Source of the DNA: Ancylomarina subtilis
GTDB taxonomy: Bacteria; Bacteroidota; Bacteroidia; Bacteroidales; Marinifilaceae
Direction: 5' to 3'
DNA: 64,000 bases
Assembly (NCBI RefSeq): GCF_004217115.1
Contig: NZ_SHKN01000001.1
Location: forward strand, 2,173,781 to 2,237,780
The notes under the pieces: model-generated
What the model saw: the letters and a program-made list of their open reading frames with translations, nothing else
What the model was told of the DNA's origin: nothing
Database searches by the model: none
In this document: positions 1-9,514 of the stretch, one piece after another
How the letters are laid out: every line of letters starts with the position of its first letter
Numbering within the stretch: position 1 is the stretch's first letter
Position numbers and translations under genes: made by a program

Positions 1-2
1 TC

Positions 3-107
3 GAAAAGCAAGCCTGTATTTACGATATGCCCGCACACAGTATGCCCATTCTGAAAGCCTGGGATCGGGAAATTCAGAAATATCAGGTGATACAAAATCG
101 GAAATAA
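3..107 (+). CDS. 3' end of an unidentified protein (truncated by window edge)
   Basis: An open frame enters from the left edge and ends at TAA 105-107, giving 34 C-terminal residues with ordinary protein-like composition (contains YDMPAHSMPILKAWDREIQ). The other two forward frames also stay open over much of this stretch, so the frame is chosen on composition only. No family is recognised from so short a tail. It converges on the minus-strand adhesin gene, with a hairpin between them. Confidence 0.45.
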   Translation, partial: EKQACIYDMPAHSMPILKAWDREIQKYQVIQNRK

Positions 108-141
108 AGCTTCAATTAAAACTGGCATTTTAAGAATGGTT

Positions 142-171
142 AAAAAAAATGCCGCCATCTCTGGCGGCATT
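142..171 (-). terminator. Rho-independent terminator of the adhesin gene
   Basis: A perfect 10-bp stem (148-157 with 162-171, AATGCCGCCA/TGGCGGCATT) has a 4-nt loop. The A-tract at 142-149 becomes a U-tract on the minus-strand transcript. It lies just past the stop codon of the adhesin at 193. Confidence 0.85.
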
Positions 172-192
172 CGTGATTCAGACTAATTTTTA

Positions 193-3100
193 TTAGTAAG
201 TCATATAAACATAGCCTGTAAGCGGTTCTTTATTTTCACCATATTTGAAAATATAGAAATAGGTTCCCGGAGGAAGTCTGTCGTTTGAGATTTGTCCTTT
301 TACATTTCCAAAACCCTCCCAATTATTATCGTAAGAATGTTTGCTATACACTATATTCCCCCATCGATTAAAGATTTCCAGGCTATTTTTTGGAAACTTC
401 TCCAACCCAACAATCTTAAATTTATCGTTCAAATTATCGCTGTTAGGTGTTATTGCATTGGGAATGAAAACATCAACAGGAACAACTGTAATTTTAACTC
501 GTCCTATTGCCGATATGCCTCCCTCATCAATCACTTCGTATTGCATAAACAGCTCGCCAACATATCTTTCCCGGGTATTAAACTCAAGATTGAGAAGATC
601 ATCAACTGATAACCTGTCATTATCAGCAAGGATTTGCCCGTTTGACATCACAATTTCACCAAAATCAACAGCTGACAGAATCTTAACCGAAAGTTTATCC
701 CCATCCTGATCATAAGGTCTTTCCAGATTTATAGGATTATGTATTGAAGCCTCTTCGACCTCCATCTCAACATCAAAAACCTGAGGAGCATCGTTCACTG
801 GCAAAACTGTAATGTACACTGAGGCTTGACTACATCCGGACGGGGATTCGTCATCACAAATCTCATAGGTAAATGAATCTATCCCGTTAAAATCAGTATC
901 AGGCAGATAAGTATAAGTCCCATCTGTATGAATATTCAAACTACCATGTTCAACATCTTTAACAGGATAAGTGTTTATTATCAAGGCATCACCCTCAACA
1001 TCAGAATCATTATCCAAGAGACTTGTCCCATCCAAAACCTTATCCTCTTCAACTTCGGCCTCGTCATTAACAGCTAAGGGTGCATCATTTACAGGTTGAA
1101 TATTAATGCTCACTCTAGCCTGATCTGACTTTTGAGGTGTGATATTGTCTTCAATACTATAAACAAAAGAATCAACTCCTGAGTAGTTCAATTTGGGTGT
1201 ATAAGTAAAAGTCCCATCTGAATGAATAACCAGTTTTCCATTGGCCACGTCAACCTTTGGATTGGTATCAATCCTCAAAATACTCCCCGGTGCTTTAACG
1301 TCATTGACCAAAAGATTAGGGCCATTCAAAACCTCGTCCTCTCGAGTATTCAATGAATCGTCATTAGCAAGTAAATAATCAATGACATCTGTTATGGTAA
1401 TTATAAAATCTTCAGCTACAACTGAACCATCTGTACTTCGTGCCTCAATTCGAATTACGTGAGACTGATCGGACTCAAAATCAATTCTAGTCGAATCAGC
1501 GACAGTAACAATTCCTGTAGAATGATCAATTTTAAATCGTCCTTCCGCATCATCTAAAAGGAAATAAGTAATTGCATCACCATCCTCATCCGTAGCTAAA
1601 GCCGTAATATGAACCAACGTTCCATTTAATGTGTTTTCAGGTATCGAATTATCTACCGGATCATTATCAATCAGATTGGCAATTGCGTGGTCGGTATCCC
1701 CACCAGATCCATCAACATCAGTTACTATAATTGTAAAATCGGCCGCGATAACTGAACCATCCGTACTTCGTGCTTCAATTCGAATAGGGTGTGAAGCATT
1801 GCTTTCAAAATCAATCAAACTCGCTTCGGCAACGGTTACGACACCTGTTACCATATCAATTTTAAATCGACCGTCTGCATCATCTGAAAGATAGTACGTG
1901 ATAGCATCGCCATCGGCATCAGTAGCTAAAGCTGTGATGTGAACCAAATCATCACTTACCGCATTTTCACTAATCGAATTGGCATCCGGATCATTATCAA
2001 TCAGATTGGCAATTGCGTGGTCGGTATCGCCTCCTGTCCCATCAACATCAGTAATGGTGATTGCGAAATCTGCTGCAATAACGGAACCGTCTGTACTTCG
2101 TGCTTCAATTCTAATAGAATGTGAAGTATTGCTTTCAAAATCGATCTGGCTGGCATCAGCAACAGTTACGATTCCAGACAATGAATCTATTTTAAATCGA
2201 CCGCCTGCATCGTCCAAAAGGAAATATGCAATAACGTCACCATCGGCATCAGTAGCCAAAGCTGTGATGTGAACCAAATCATCACTTACCGCATTTTCAC
2301 TAATCGAATTGGCATCCGGATCATTGTCAATCAGATTGGCAATCGCATGATCGGTATCACCACCAGCCCCATCAATATCAGTAATTGTAATGATAAAATC
2401 TTCAGCGATAACTGAACCATCTGTACTTCGTGCTTCAATTCGAATAGGATGTGAAGCATTGCTTTCAAAATCGATCTGGCTGGCATCAGCAACAGTCACG
2501 ATTCCAGACAAGGAATCAATTTTAAATCGACCACTTGCATCATCTAAAAGAAAATACGTGATAGCATCGCCATCGGCATCAGTAGCCAAAGCTGTGATGT
2601 GAACCAAATCATCACTTACCGCATTTTCACTAATCGAATTGGCATCCGGATCATTATCAATCAAATTGGCAATTGCATGATCGGTATCGCCTCCTGTCCC
2701 ATCAACATCAGTAATGCTGATTGTAAAATCTGCTGCAATAACGGAACCGTCTGTACTTCGTGCTTCAATTCTAATAGAATGTGAAGTATTGCTTTCAAAA
2801 TCAATCAAACTCGCATCGGCAACGGTTACCACACCTGTTGCCATATCAATTTTAAATCGACCGCCTGCATCATCTAAAAGATAGTACGTGATAGCATCGC
2901 CATCTGCATCAGTAGCCAAAGCTGTGATGTGAACCAAATCATCACTTACCGCATTTTCACTAATCGAATTGTCTACAGGATCATTATCTATCAGATTTGT
3001 GATCACATGATTGAAGTTTATGATCGTGATCGTTTTGTCCTGATTTCCTAATTCGTTTGCATTAACTAGAGAAGCAATACTTACCTCCACAATTTCATTA

Positions 3101-5271
3101 GGTTCATTTACAACATCCGGAATAGATGTTAGAATAATAGTCCCTTTCGTTTCTCCAACAGGTATTTCAATTGTAGATGTACTTGTTGCATTTTCACCCT
3201 TAGTTAAATAATAATCGCTCAAATCGGCATCACCTCCATAAGCAAGCGTAATGTTTACCGGCAATAAACAAGGATAATCAAGATGAGCCGTAATAGTGGT
3301 ACTTTGATTATCTTCCTGAATCATATCTTCAGAAAGCGACAAACTTACTTCCGGTAAAAATGCCACTCCAAAAAATTGATCAAAATGTTCTGTCGCTAGC
3401 GAATACAAAACATACGATTTAGGATTATCACCCGTAATAATATGACTGCCATAACTCACTTCAACCAAATACTCTTTTCCTATTTCGGGCTTAAATATAA
3501 AGTTTCCTAATCCTTCAGGATAACCAAAAGTTCCCGGATCCTGTGTTACAAATGTTTCAATTAATTCATCATCGGCATCAATAACTTTATTGTAGGATTT
3601 ATCCCAATACAATTTAACTTGTGCTCCTGACAAAGGAAGTTCATCGGGATCTTTAATACCATTCCGATTCGTATCTTCAAAAACAGTTCCACTAATACTT
3701 CCTGGCACAAACAATTCGCAAGTATGTGAAGGTAGTTCAAGCTTACACGATTGGCTTACTCCTGAAGAATACGGATGCCAATAGGTATTTATCGAATTCT
3801 CATTTCCATACTCATAATCAGACCAATAATGACTGGGTGCAAGATCTCCGGTCAAATCAACTTTCAGCTGACCATCCGGTAAACTTTCAGTGATATTGCT
3901 GTCGTCCCAATAAAGTTTGGGGATATATGGCGTCGGTGTTGCAGGTCTGACCGTCCTGGGCACCAATCCCTTGGTCAGGTACTCAACATCATACATTGGG
4001 AAATGAACTGTTCCTTGATAGTAATCAAAAGTCATGGATATACTTTCAAAATCGGTTACAACATTTCCCAATCCATCTAAACCATCCCAAGGAATATCCC
4101 GAACGAGTACGCCTTCCTCATTAGGAAATGGTGCAGCAAGAGTGGTGATTATTCGGTCTCTGGTTCCCGGATCATATTTATTAGGTAGGCCTTCAAAATC
4201 AAGAAGTAAATCAATTTGTCCTTCTCCTTCAACTGCTACTCTGAAAAAATAGTTTCCCTGACATCCTAAAAGTTTGGGGTAATTATTTTCTTCATCAATT
4301 ATAAATTCACCAAAACTATCTATAGTTGGGAAAGCAGTTTCATCCGGCACATTTAAAAATATTTTATACTCGGGAGAAAGTTTTCGATCATCCTGTATAG
4401 ATTGTCGATTCACCTCTGCATCTGAGGTATTATCGATTCCTGTTGAATTAAATGCAAAACTAAAACGATCCCCTCTAAATCCTGAATCCAGAAAATCCAT
4501 TTCTGTTACAAAAGCACCCCCTAAAAGACTATCTTCAGCATAACAGTAAACCTTCCCATTAAAAGGTCTGTCATACAAATCTGTCAATATATATGGAGTA
4601 ACTAAAGCCCATTCTTTCGCAAAAACCCGGCCATCAATCGCTTGAGGACTTCCCCCTTTTGTTGCAACCGTAATATCCCACCATTCTGTAAAGATCGGCC
4701 GTTTTAAATCGGTTGATTTTGCTGCACTAAACTCAATATAATAATCGCCCGGACCACTTGATGGACAAAATACAAGAGCATCATAACCGCCGGAACCACA
4801 AATCTGATTCGGACCATTCTTAACCTGTACCAATGATGTTATCTGATCATCTGATAAAGTCTGTGTATTACTCCCCAGAACCATTTGTCCTGAAGGAGAG
4901 CCTTCATTCGGCCAAACAACTATTCCATCGGGTGATTTAATACGCATCCAGGTCGTTACATTATTAGTTGTCGTATTGGGTTGCGTATGCCCACTGTTCA
5001 CGAATTGAGAAAATCCAAAAAAGATTTGTTCATTTATAGGATCCTCAATATGAATATAAATCCGTTCAGTATCTTTTCCATCGTAGTTACCAAAATTTCC
5101 ATGTTTCGCATCGCCAAAAGCCGTATAAACCCGATCATCCGCCTTAGGTGCCAACTGCTTCGTTCCTTCTCCATGAGCATTAGAGACACTAATACCCAAC
5201 ACAACAATCAAGACCAACATCATGTGTTGTATCCAATGATTGATCACGTTATGACAGTATTTTTTTTTCAT
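193..5271 (-). CDS. Giant secreted cadherin-repeat adhesin with type B T9SS sorting domain
   Basis: 1692 residues. An N-terminal signal peptide (basic start MKKKYC, hydrophobic stretch, VSNAHG) is followed by about 500 residues of unassigned beta-rich sequence. Then come an SdrD B-like domain at about 525-640 (GTVFEDTNRNGIKDPDE), a Calx-beta-like domain at about 645-755, five cadherin-like repeats of 110 residues at about 767-1297 (each with SISEN, DADGD and GRFKID), and two or three cadherin/VCBS-like Ig domains to about 1600. The last ~90 residues (VFIPNAITPNSDNLNDKF, then FNRWGN, PPGTYFY) match the gliding-motility-associated, type B T9SS sorting domain. Export by T9SS and surface or extracellular location follow from this family. 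An adhesive role is inferred from the domains. Acidic DxDGD motifs suggest calcium binding. It is the last gene of a run with the PorE-like and PorP/SprF-like genes, 150 nt below the former. Confidence 0.9.
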   Translation of the reverse strand: MKKKYCHNVINHWIQHMMLVLIVVLGISVSNAHGEGTKQLAPKADDRVYTAFGDAKHGNFGNYDGKDTERIYIHIEDPINEQIFFGFSQFVNSGHTQPNTTTNNVTTWMRIKSPDGIVVWPNEGSPSGQMVLGSNTQTLSDDQITSLVQVKNGPNQICGSGGYDALVFCPSSGPGDYYIEFSAAKSTDLKRPIFTEWWDITVATKGGSPQAIDGRVFAKEWALVTPYILTDLYDRPFNGKVYCYAEDSLLGGAFVTEMDFLDSGFRGDRFSFAFNSTGIDNTSDAEVNRQSIQDDRKLSPEYKIFLNVPDETAFPTIDSFGEFIIDEENNYPKLLGCQGNYFFRVAVEGEGQIDLLLDFEGLPNKYDPGTRDRIITTLAAPFPNEEGVLVRDIPWDGLDGLGNVVTDFESISMTFDYYQGTVHFPMYDVEYLTKGLVPRTVRPATPTPYIPKLYWDDSNITESLPDGQLKVDLTGDLAPSHYWSDYEYGNENSINTYWHPYSSGVSQSCKLELPSHTCELFVPGSISGTVFEDTNRNGIKDPDELPLSGAQVKLYWDKSYNKVIDADDELIETFVTQDPGTFGYPEGLGNFIFKPEIGKEYLVEVSYGSHIITGDNPKSYVLYSLATEHFDQFFGVAFLPEVSLSLSEDMIQEDNQSTTITAHLDYPCLLPVNITLAYGGDADLSDYYLTKGENATSTSTIEIPVGETKGTIILTSIPDVVNEPNEIVEVSIASLVNANELGNQDKTITIINFNHVITNLIDNDPVDNSISENAVSDDLVHITALATDADGDAITYYLLDDAGGRFKIDMATGVVTVADASLIDFESNTSHSIRIEARSTDGSVIAADFTISITDVDGTGGDTDHAIANLIDNDPDANSISENAVSDDLVHITALATDADGDAITYFLLDDASGRFKIDSLSGIVTVADASQIDFESNASHPIRIEARSTDGSVIAEDFIITITDIDGAGGDTDHAIANLIDNDPDANSISENAVSDDLVHITALATDADGDVIAYFLLDDAGGRFKIDSLSGIVTVADASQIDFESNTSHSIRIEARSTDGSVIAADFAITITDVDGTGGDTDHAIANLIDNDPDANSISENAVSDDLVHITALATDADGDAITYYLSDDADGRFKIDMVTGVVTVAEASLIDFESNASHPIRIEARSTDGSVIAADFTIIVTDVDGSGGDTDHAIANLIDNDPVDNSIPENTLNGTLVHITALATDEDGDAITYFLLDDAEGRFKIDHSTGIVTVADSTRIDFESDQSHVIRIEARSTDGSVVAEDFIITITDVIDYLLANDDSLNTREDEVLNGPNLLVNDVKAPGSILRIDTNPKVDVANGKLVIHSDGTFTYTPKLNYSGVDSFVYSIEDNITPQKSDQARVSINIQPVNDAPLAVNDEAEVEEDKVLDGTSLLDNDSDVEGDALIINTYPVKDVEHGSLNIHTDGTYTYLPDTDFNGIDSFTYEICDDESPSGCSQASVYITVLPVNDAPQVFDVEMEVEEASIHNPINLERPYDQDGDKLSVKILSAVDFGEIVMSNGQILADNDRLSVDDLLNLEFNTRERYVGELFMQYEVIDEGGISAIGRVKITVVPVDVFIPNAITPNSDNLNDKFKIVGLEKFPKNSLEIFNRWGNIVYSKHSYDNNWEGFGNVKGQISNDRLPPGTYFYIFKYGENKEPLTGYVYMTY
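1381..2970 (-). repeat. Five in-frame 330-bp tandem repeats (cadherin-like units)
   Basis: Nearly identical DNA recurs at 1981, 2311 and 2641 (GGCATCCGGATCATT each time), with diverged equivalents at 1651 and 2971, an exact 330-bp period coding 110 residues. Four units are complete and very similar; the most C-terminal one (1381-1650) is more diverged. Sequence variants are shuffled between units: the block near 1800 resembles 2790, that near 2130 resembles 2460, and that near 1980-2110 resembles 2640-2770. This points to recombination or gene conversion among the units. Confidence 0.9.
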
Positions 5272-5421
5272 ACCAACTTTATTTTTGTTGCTCTGTTTTT
5301 TTTATATCCCACTTGATAAACCACTTTTATTCTGAGTTTAAAATTTGTACCCCAAACGCGTAACTAGATATCCCATCCTAAAAGAGTTCTGAATCCGTTA
5401 AGGAATCCTATCAACGATCAT

Positions 5422-7596
5422 CTACTTTTGAACTTGATCATCTAAAAATGTATTCAACTCAAAATCGACACATCTATTAATTCGATACCAATCCTCAAGC
5501 GATTGCCCTTCGACCCTATCAAAGGGAGAAGTCTCCCCAAGAGCAAGAATAACGACCCGTTTGATATCTATACCACCTCGAACAAAAAACTCACGAGTAG
5601 CTGCTGCTCGTCTAAAAGCCAAAGCATCGTTATACTCTGATGTCCCTCGAGAATCGGCCCTTGCGACAAGAGTAACCATCAGTCTTTCATCATTCTTTAA
5701 TAGATCAACAACCTTTTTTATATTTTCAAAAGCTTCTGACTTCACCTCTGACTTGTCAAAATCAAAGTAGACGGTAGCCAAATCTTCAGGTAAAAATTCT
5801 TTCTGAATATCCTTATTCGACATCAATCTCATCAATAATTCATGATTGATATTTGCTAAAGTATCGCTGCTAAAAAAACTAAAGTCGATCGCATAATACC
5901 CTTCTTTTTTAGCAAATACCCTGTAGTCTGTATTTTTATCCAGCTCTACACTATAATTTCCCAATCCTGATTCAGGATGAAGATCGATTATTTCCGGTTC
6001 GATAATCTGCAATACATCAGGTACAAGTAGATTCCCATTCCCAAAATCTTTCATTGCAAAATTGACATTCACACTCTCAATTGACGGACGCTTTATCAAT
6101 TTAAACGTATGCGTCAATTCTGGATCAAGAATATGACTATAAAGGACTGTGTCAACAGGATAATACCCCTGTTTTTCTACCAAAATTCGATAAGCCTGCT
6201 CTCCTTTTATATCAAAAGAAAACTGATTCTTTCCTTTATCGTAATTCACATCAATCCCCTCAGGTTTAATAACTCTTATTTGATCGGGAACAACGAAATG
6301 AATATCTAAAGAATCCCTAATCTGGATATTGACTCTATTATCATGTTCTATCTCAAAACTATAAATATCATCTTCTCCCACGCCTCCCGATCGGTTCGAT
6401 GCAAAGTGACCTATTCGTCCTTCCGGGTTTATAACTATCGAGAAATCATCAGCCGAAGAATTCATGGGTGAGCCAAGATGTCCCACTTCAAAATCTCTTC
6501 CATCTGTATTAACTACATACAAATCCAAACCTCCCTTACCAGCATGACCATTGGATGAAAAAAACAAGGAATTTCTCGAATTAAAGAAGGGAAACATTTC
6601 ATCATCTTTTGTATTTACACGGCTTCCCATATTTTCGGGTTTTGTCCATTTGCCATCAATCCAATAACTTCGATAAATGTCGGTTCCTCCAAAACCTCCT
6701 GGCATATTGGATACGAAGTAAAGAACCTTACCATCTTTCGAAAGGCTAGGATGACCTACTGAATATGCGTCACTATTATAAGGGAATTCACCCCTTACTT
6801 TCCAACGTCCGTTTTTCTCTTCAGCAATAAATATTTTTAGATTATTCGCTCCATTTTCATCCCGATTCAGTTTCCCTTTAAAATAATTACTCCGTGTAAA
6901 AAACATAGTCTTAAAATCGGATGAAAAACAAACAGATCCCTCGTGATATTTTGTTCCGATTCCATTCCCAAACCGTACAATTTGTCTACTGGGGTCTTTG
7001 CTTGCATCATATAAAAATAGCTCTAAGAAAAACTCACCATTCCATTCATACTTATCATCTCTATAGTCTTTACTCTTCCTTCCGGAACTAAAAACAAGAT
7101 TATCGTTATAATAACTGGGTGAGAAATCAGAATAAATCGTATTAAAAGGAGAAGGCCTTAATTCACAAATGAGATCTTTTAAGGTTTCATTCTCAAACTT
7201 AATCACATTTTCAATTTCCTTTTTCACACCCCTATCACCAGGATAACGATCGAGATATTGCTGATAAATACGTTTTGCCTTGGCATATTGACCTCTTTCC
7301 TTTAAGAAAGCCCCAAACAGAATCAAATCAGTATCCTCTTTATTTTCATTATCTACCAATGCTTCAAAATACTCGAGTGCCTTATCATCATGCTTCATTT
7401 TATGATACGACTGTGCCAGGCGTCTCAACACATGCGTATTTAAAGAATCAGATCTCAATGAATACTCATAATATTCAATAGCTTTCTTGTAGTTAAAATC
7501 ATCAAACTCCCGGTCACCTGAACGCACAGATAATCTCTGAGAGAAAGAAGCTGATGATAAAAACAACAGAAAAAAGAATAATACAAGCCTGTTCAT
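5422..7596 (-). CDS. PorE-like TPR / PD40 beta-propeller / OmpA-domain protein
   Basis: 724 residues. A signal peptide ends near residue 20 (SSASFSQ), with no lipobox cysteine. TPR-like helices follow at about 25-130 (YKKAIEYYEYSLRSDS). PD40/WD40-like beta-propeller blades cover about 150-420, including repeated 'FSSNGHAGKGGLDLY' and 'FASNRSGGVGEDDIY' type motifs. Two related beta-sandwich segments span about 425-600. A C-terminal OmpA peptidoglycan-binding domain lies at about 610-715 (VYFDFDKSEVKSEA). This order is that of PorE and other T9SS-associated OmpA proteins, which tie the outer-membrane machinery to peptidoglycan; PorE itself is a lipoprotein, which this is not. It starts 18 nt after the PorP/SprF-like gene and precedes the type B cargo gene, so a shared operon is likely. 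The exact role is inferred. Confidence 0.85.
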   Translation of the reverse strand: MNRLVLFFFLLFLSSASFSQRLSVRSGDREFDDFNYKKAIEYYEYSLRSDSLNTHVLRRLAQSYHKMKHDDKALEYFEALVDNENKEDTDLILFGAFLKERGQYAKAKRIYQQYLDRYPGDRGVKKEIENVIKFENETLKDLICELRPSPFNTIYSDFSPSYYNDNLVFSSGRKSKDYRDDKYEWNGEFFLELFLYDASKDPSRQIVRFGNGIGTKYHEGSVCFSSDFKTMFFTRSNYFKGKLNRDENGANNLKIFIAEEKNGRWKVRGEFPYNSDAYSVGHPSLSKDGKVLYFVSNMPGGFGGTDIYRSYWIDGKWTKPENMGSRVNTKDDEMFPFFNSRNSLFFSSNGHAGKGGLDLYVVNTDGRDFEVGHLGSPMNSSADDFSIVINPEGRIGHFASNRSGGVGEDDIYSFEIEHDNRVNIQIRDSLDIHFVVPDQIRVIKPEGIDVNYDKGKNQFSFDIKGEQAYRILVEKQGYYPVDTVLYSHILDPELTHTFKLIKRPSIESVNVNFAMKDFGNGNLLVPDVLQIIEPEIIDLHPESGLGNYSVELDKNTDYRVFAKKEGYYAIDFSFFSSDTLANINHELLMRLMSNKDIQKEFLPEDLATVYFDFDKSEVKSEAFENIKKVVDLLKNDERLMVTLVARADSRGTSEYNDALAFRRAAATREFFVRGGIDIKRVVILALGETSPFDRVEGQSLEDWYRINRCVDFELNTFLDDQVQK

Positions 7597-7614
7597 AGCA
7601 TATTATTTAATGTC

Positions 7615-8535
7615 TTAAAAATATCTCGGAGACCTTAACCTCTTCGACTTAAATACAAAATCATAACTTAAGGATATTTCATGTGAACCATGGGTTCGAC
7701 TTGACAATTTTGATACCGCAACATCATAAGAGTAACCGATACGTAATTGATTGTTGATATTAACCTGAAAAATGCCGGCTACTGAATCTTCATCCCGATA
7801 TGAAGCACCTAACCAAAACTTATCTAAGAAAATAGCCATGGTCGACAGATCCCACGAAAGTCTTGAGCCCTGTGTGGCTTTAAACAACATTGTGGGTTTG
7901 AGCTTGATAAAGGGATTAACTTTAACAAGGTAACCAGCCATTAAAAAATAATGCAACTTGCTTTTATCAAGTTCGGCGTTTAAAACACCACCCTCTTTAA
8001 TACTGTTTTGGAGTAATCTGGGAATGGAAAAACCAACAAAGAAATCATCACCATAAACGTACGTTCCAACCCCAAAATTCGGAAGGACATCATTATTTAT
8101 TTCCTGCAAAAGAGGATCATATTGATCAACAACTCTTGAGTTCGTGAGATCGACTTTTTGGTGGGTTAGCCCAGCTTTCAAACCTAAATTCATAAAAACT
8201 GTTGAGGCTAGTTTGATTTTATAAGAGAAATCAACGCCAAGATCTGTGTTTTTTTCAGGCCCAATAACATCGGTTTCGAGAGTTAACCCGACACCCATAT
8301 TGAAAAAAGAGATTGGAGAATTTATTGAAATGGCGGCACTTTTTGGCGCACCATCCAAACCAACCCATTGCCTCCTTGCAATTCCAAGAATCTGAGTCGA
8401 TCCTCTGGAACCTGCATAAGCCGGGTTGATTGACGAGGGGTAATTGAGGTATTGGGTAAACATTTTATCCTGCTGCCCATAACCTGTCCATACTACGCCT
8501 ATCGAAAATAGTAATATGACAAATATTCTCTTCAT
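7615..8535 (-). CDS. PorP/SprF family type IX secretion membrane protein
   Basis: 306 residues from ATG 8535, chosen because a clean signal peptide begins there (MKRIFVILLFSIGVVWTGYG). An in-frame upstream start at 8556 would add a non-signal leader of seven residues. The mature N-terminus has the family hallmark 'YLNYPSSINPAYAGS' and the rest is beta-barrel-like, ending in an aromatic residue (PRYF). PorP/SprF proteins are outer-membrane partners of T9SS; SprF-type paralogues are commonly encoded beside one type B cargo and are needed for its export or attachment. Gene order here (PorP/SprF, PorE-like, type B adhesin) fits a dedicated partner for the adhesin at 193-5271. First gene of the minus-strand run. 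Confidence 0.92.
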   Translation of the reverse strand: MKRIFVILLFSIGVVWTGYGQQDKMFTQYLNYPSSINPAYAGSRGSTQILGIARRQWVGLDGAPKSAAISINSPISFFNMGVGLTLETDVIGPEKNTDLGVDFSYKIKLASTVFMNLGLKAGLTHQKVDLTNSRVVDQYDPLLQEINNDVLPNFGVGTYVYGDDFFVGFSIPRLLQNSIKEGGVLNAELDKSKLHYFLMAGYLVKVNPFIKLKPTMLFKATQGSRLSWDLSTMAIFLDKFWLGASYRDEDSVAGIFQVNINNQLRIGYSYDVAVSKLSSRTHGSHEISLSYDFVFKSKRLRSPRYF

Positions 8536-8917
8536 TTGATTACAGTAAGGCATCATTAGTTTATTTCAAACTAAGGCCACTTCCAATAGCATTTTAATGT
8601 AAATAAGTTAAGTGTGATCGGAATAAAAAGGTACATAAATCTCTCAGCTTTAGGTAATTTATCAATATGAATTACACGAAACGACCTTATGATTACATAA
8701 AATACATTTGTATGGAGTCTAAATAAGAAGAAGGTTTTTTTTCTTACACGAAAGAAATCATTATAAACATAACACAAGCAAAACAACACTATATCCCTAA
8801 CTAGATATTCTATCCCATTTACCTGTTTGAAGCAAATCTTTTAAACTAAACTGATCAACGCTTAGGCAAGAAATATTACATTTGTTTCACAATCTAAACC
8901 TGAACGAATCACAACCA
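8536..8917. other. Divergent intergenic region between the PorP/SprF-like and thioesterase genes
   Basis: AT-rich, 382 bp, no convincing gene. On the plus strand TACATTTG at 8877-8884 fits the Bacteroidota -7 element TAnnTTTG and would put the thioesterase start about 30 nt downstream, but no -33 TTG is seen at the usual distance. A second TACATTTG occurs near 8704. I could not place a promoter for the minus-strand T9SS genes. Confidence 0.5.
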
Positions 8918-9397
8918 ATGAAAAAAATAATCAACCCCTTTATTAATGGAGACAATGGCAACTGTTTTGGATGTTCTCCCCATAATGCCAATGGACTTCA
9001 AATGAGTTTTTACGAAGATGGTGAGTACATTATCGCGGAGTGGGAACCTCAGGGGCATTTATCAGGCTTTAAAAATGTATTGCATGGTGGTATACAAGCC
9101 ACTATTATGGATGAGATTGCCAGTTGGCTTGTTTTTGTGAAATGTCAAACCAGTGGCGTAACAACTGAACTGAATGCCAAATACCGTGGAGCAATTCTAA
9201 CAGATCAGGGAAAGATAACAGTGAGAGCGAAACTCATCTCGCAAGAAAAAAAGTTCGCCCGCATCTATACCGAAATTCTTGACCACAATGGGAAATTGGG
9301 TTCACAAGCTGAAGTCACTTATATGATCTTCCCTCAAGAAATGGCAAAAAAGAAATTTGAATACCCGGGCATAGAAGCATTCTTTGAGAAAGAGTAA
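8918..9397 (+). CDS. PaaI-like hotdog-fold thioesterase
   Basis: 159 residues from ATG 8918. A TTG further upstream at 8882 lies inside the likely promoter -7 element, so it is not used. The protein carries a single hotdog domain with 'GGIQATIMDEIASWLVF', the usual HGGxxxxxxDE-type active-site segment of the 4HBT/PaaI superfamily (H-G-G near residue 55, D-E about ten residues on). Near the start is FGCSPHNANGLQM, common in this group. It probably hydrolyses an acyl-CoA or related thioester in the cytoplasm; the substrate cannot be told. It stands alone, upstream of the HAD leader, on the same strand but with its own likely promoter. Confidence 0.85.
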   Translation: MKKIINPFINGDNGNCFGCSPHNANGLQMSFYEDGEYIIAEWEPQGHLSGFKNVLHGGIQATIMDEIASWLVFVKCQTSGVTTELNAKYRGAILTDQGKITVRAKLISQEKKFARIYTEILDHNGKLGSQAEVTYMIFPQEMAKKKFEYPGIEAFFEKE

Positions 9398-9475
9398 ATA
9401 ATAAGCTACAATTCTATTCACAATAAATTTCTGACAAATGCAACAAGCCATAAACAATCTAAATTCAAAAACAAT

Positions 9476-9508
9476 TTTGGATTTCAAATAAAAAAAACGC
9501 TATTTTTG
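9476..9508 (+). promoter_or_regulatory. Candidate Bacteroidota promoter for the HAD leader transcript
   Basis: TTTG at 9476-9479 and TATTTTTG at 9501-9508 are separated by 21 nt, fitting the Bacteroidota -33/-7 form (TTTG, TAnnTTTG). A start near 9515 would give a leader of about 270 nt before the HAD gene. Confidence 0.55.
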
Positions 9509-9514
9509 CCGCTT

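Noticed and set aside
1939-2784. Repeated plus-strand frames MNQIITYRIFTNRIGIRI at 1939 and 2599
   Set aside because: They are antisense shadows of the repeated adhesin units and recur because the DNA repeats, not because a gene is present.
1381-2970. Regular 330-bp repeats as a possible CRISPR or satellite array
   Set aside because: The repeats are in frame, code cadherin-like domains with conserved residues, and lack short direct repeats with unique spacers.
8571-8789. 72-codon minus-strand frame upstream of the PorP/SprF-like gene
   Set aside because: Composition is random-like (Phe/Tyr-rich), with no homologous-looking motif.
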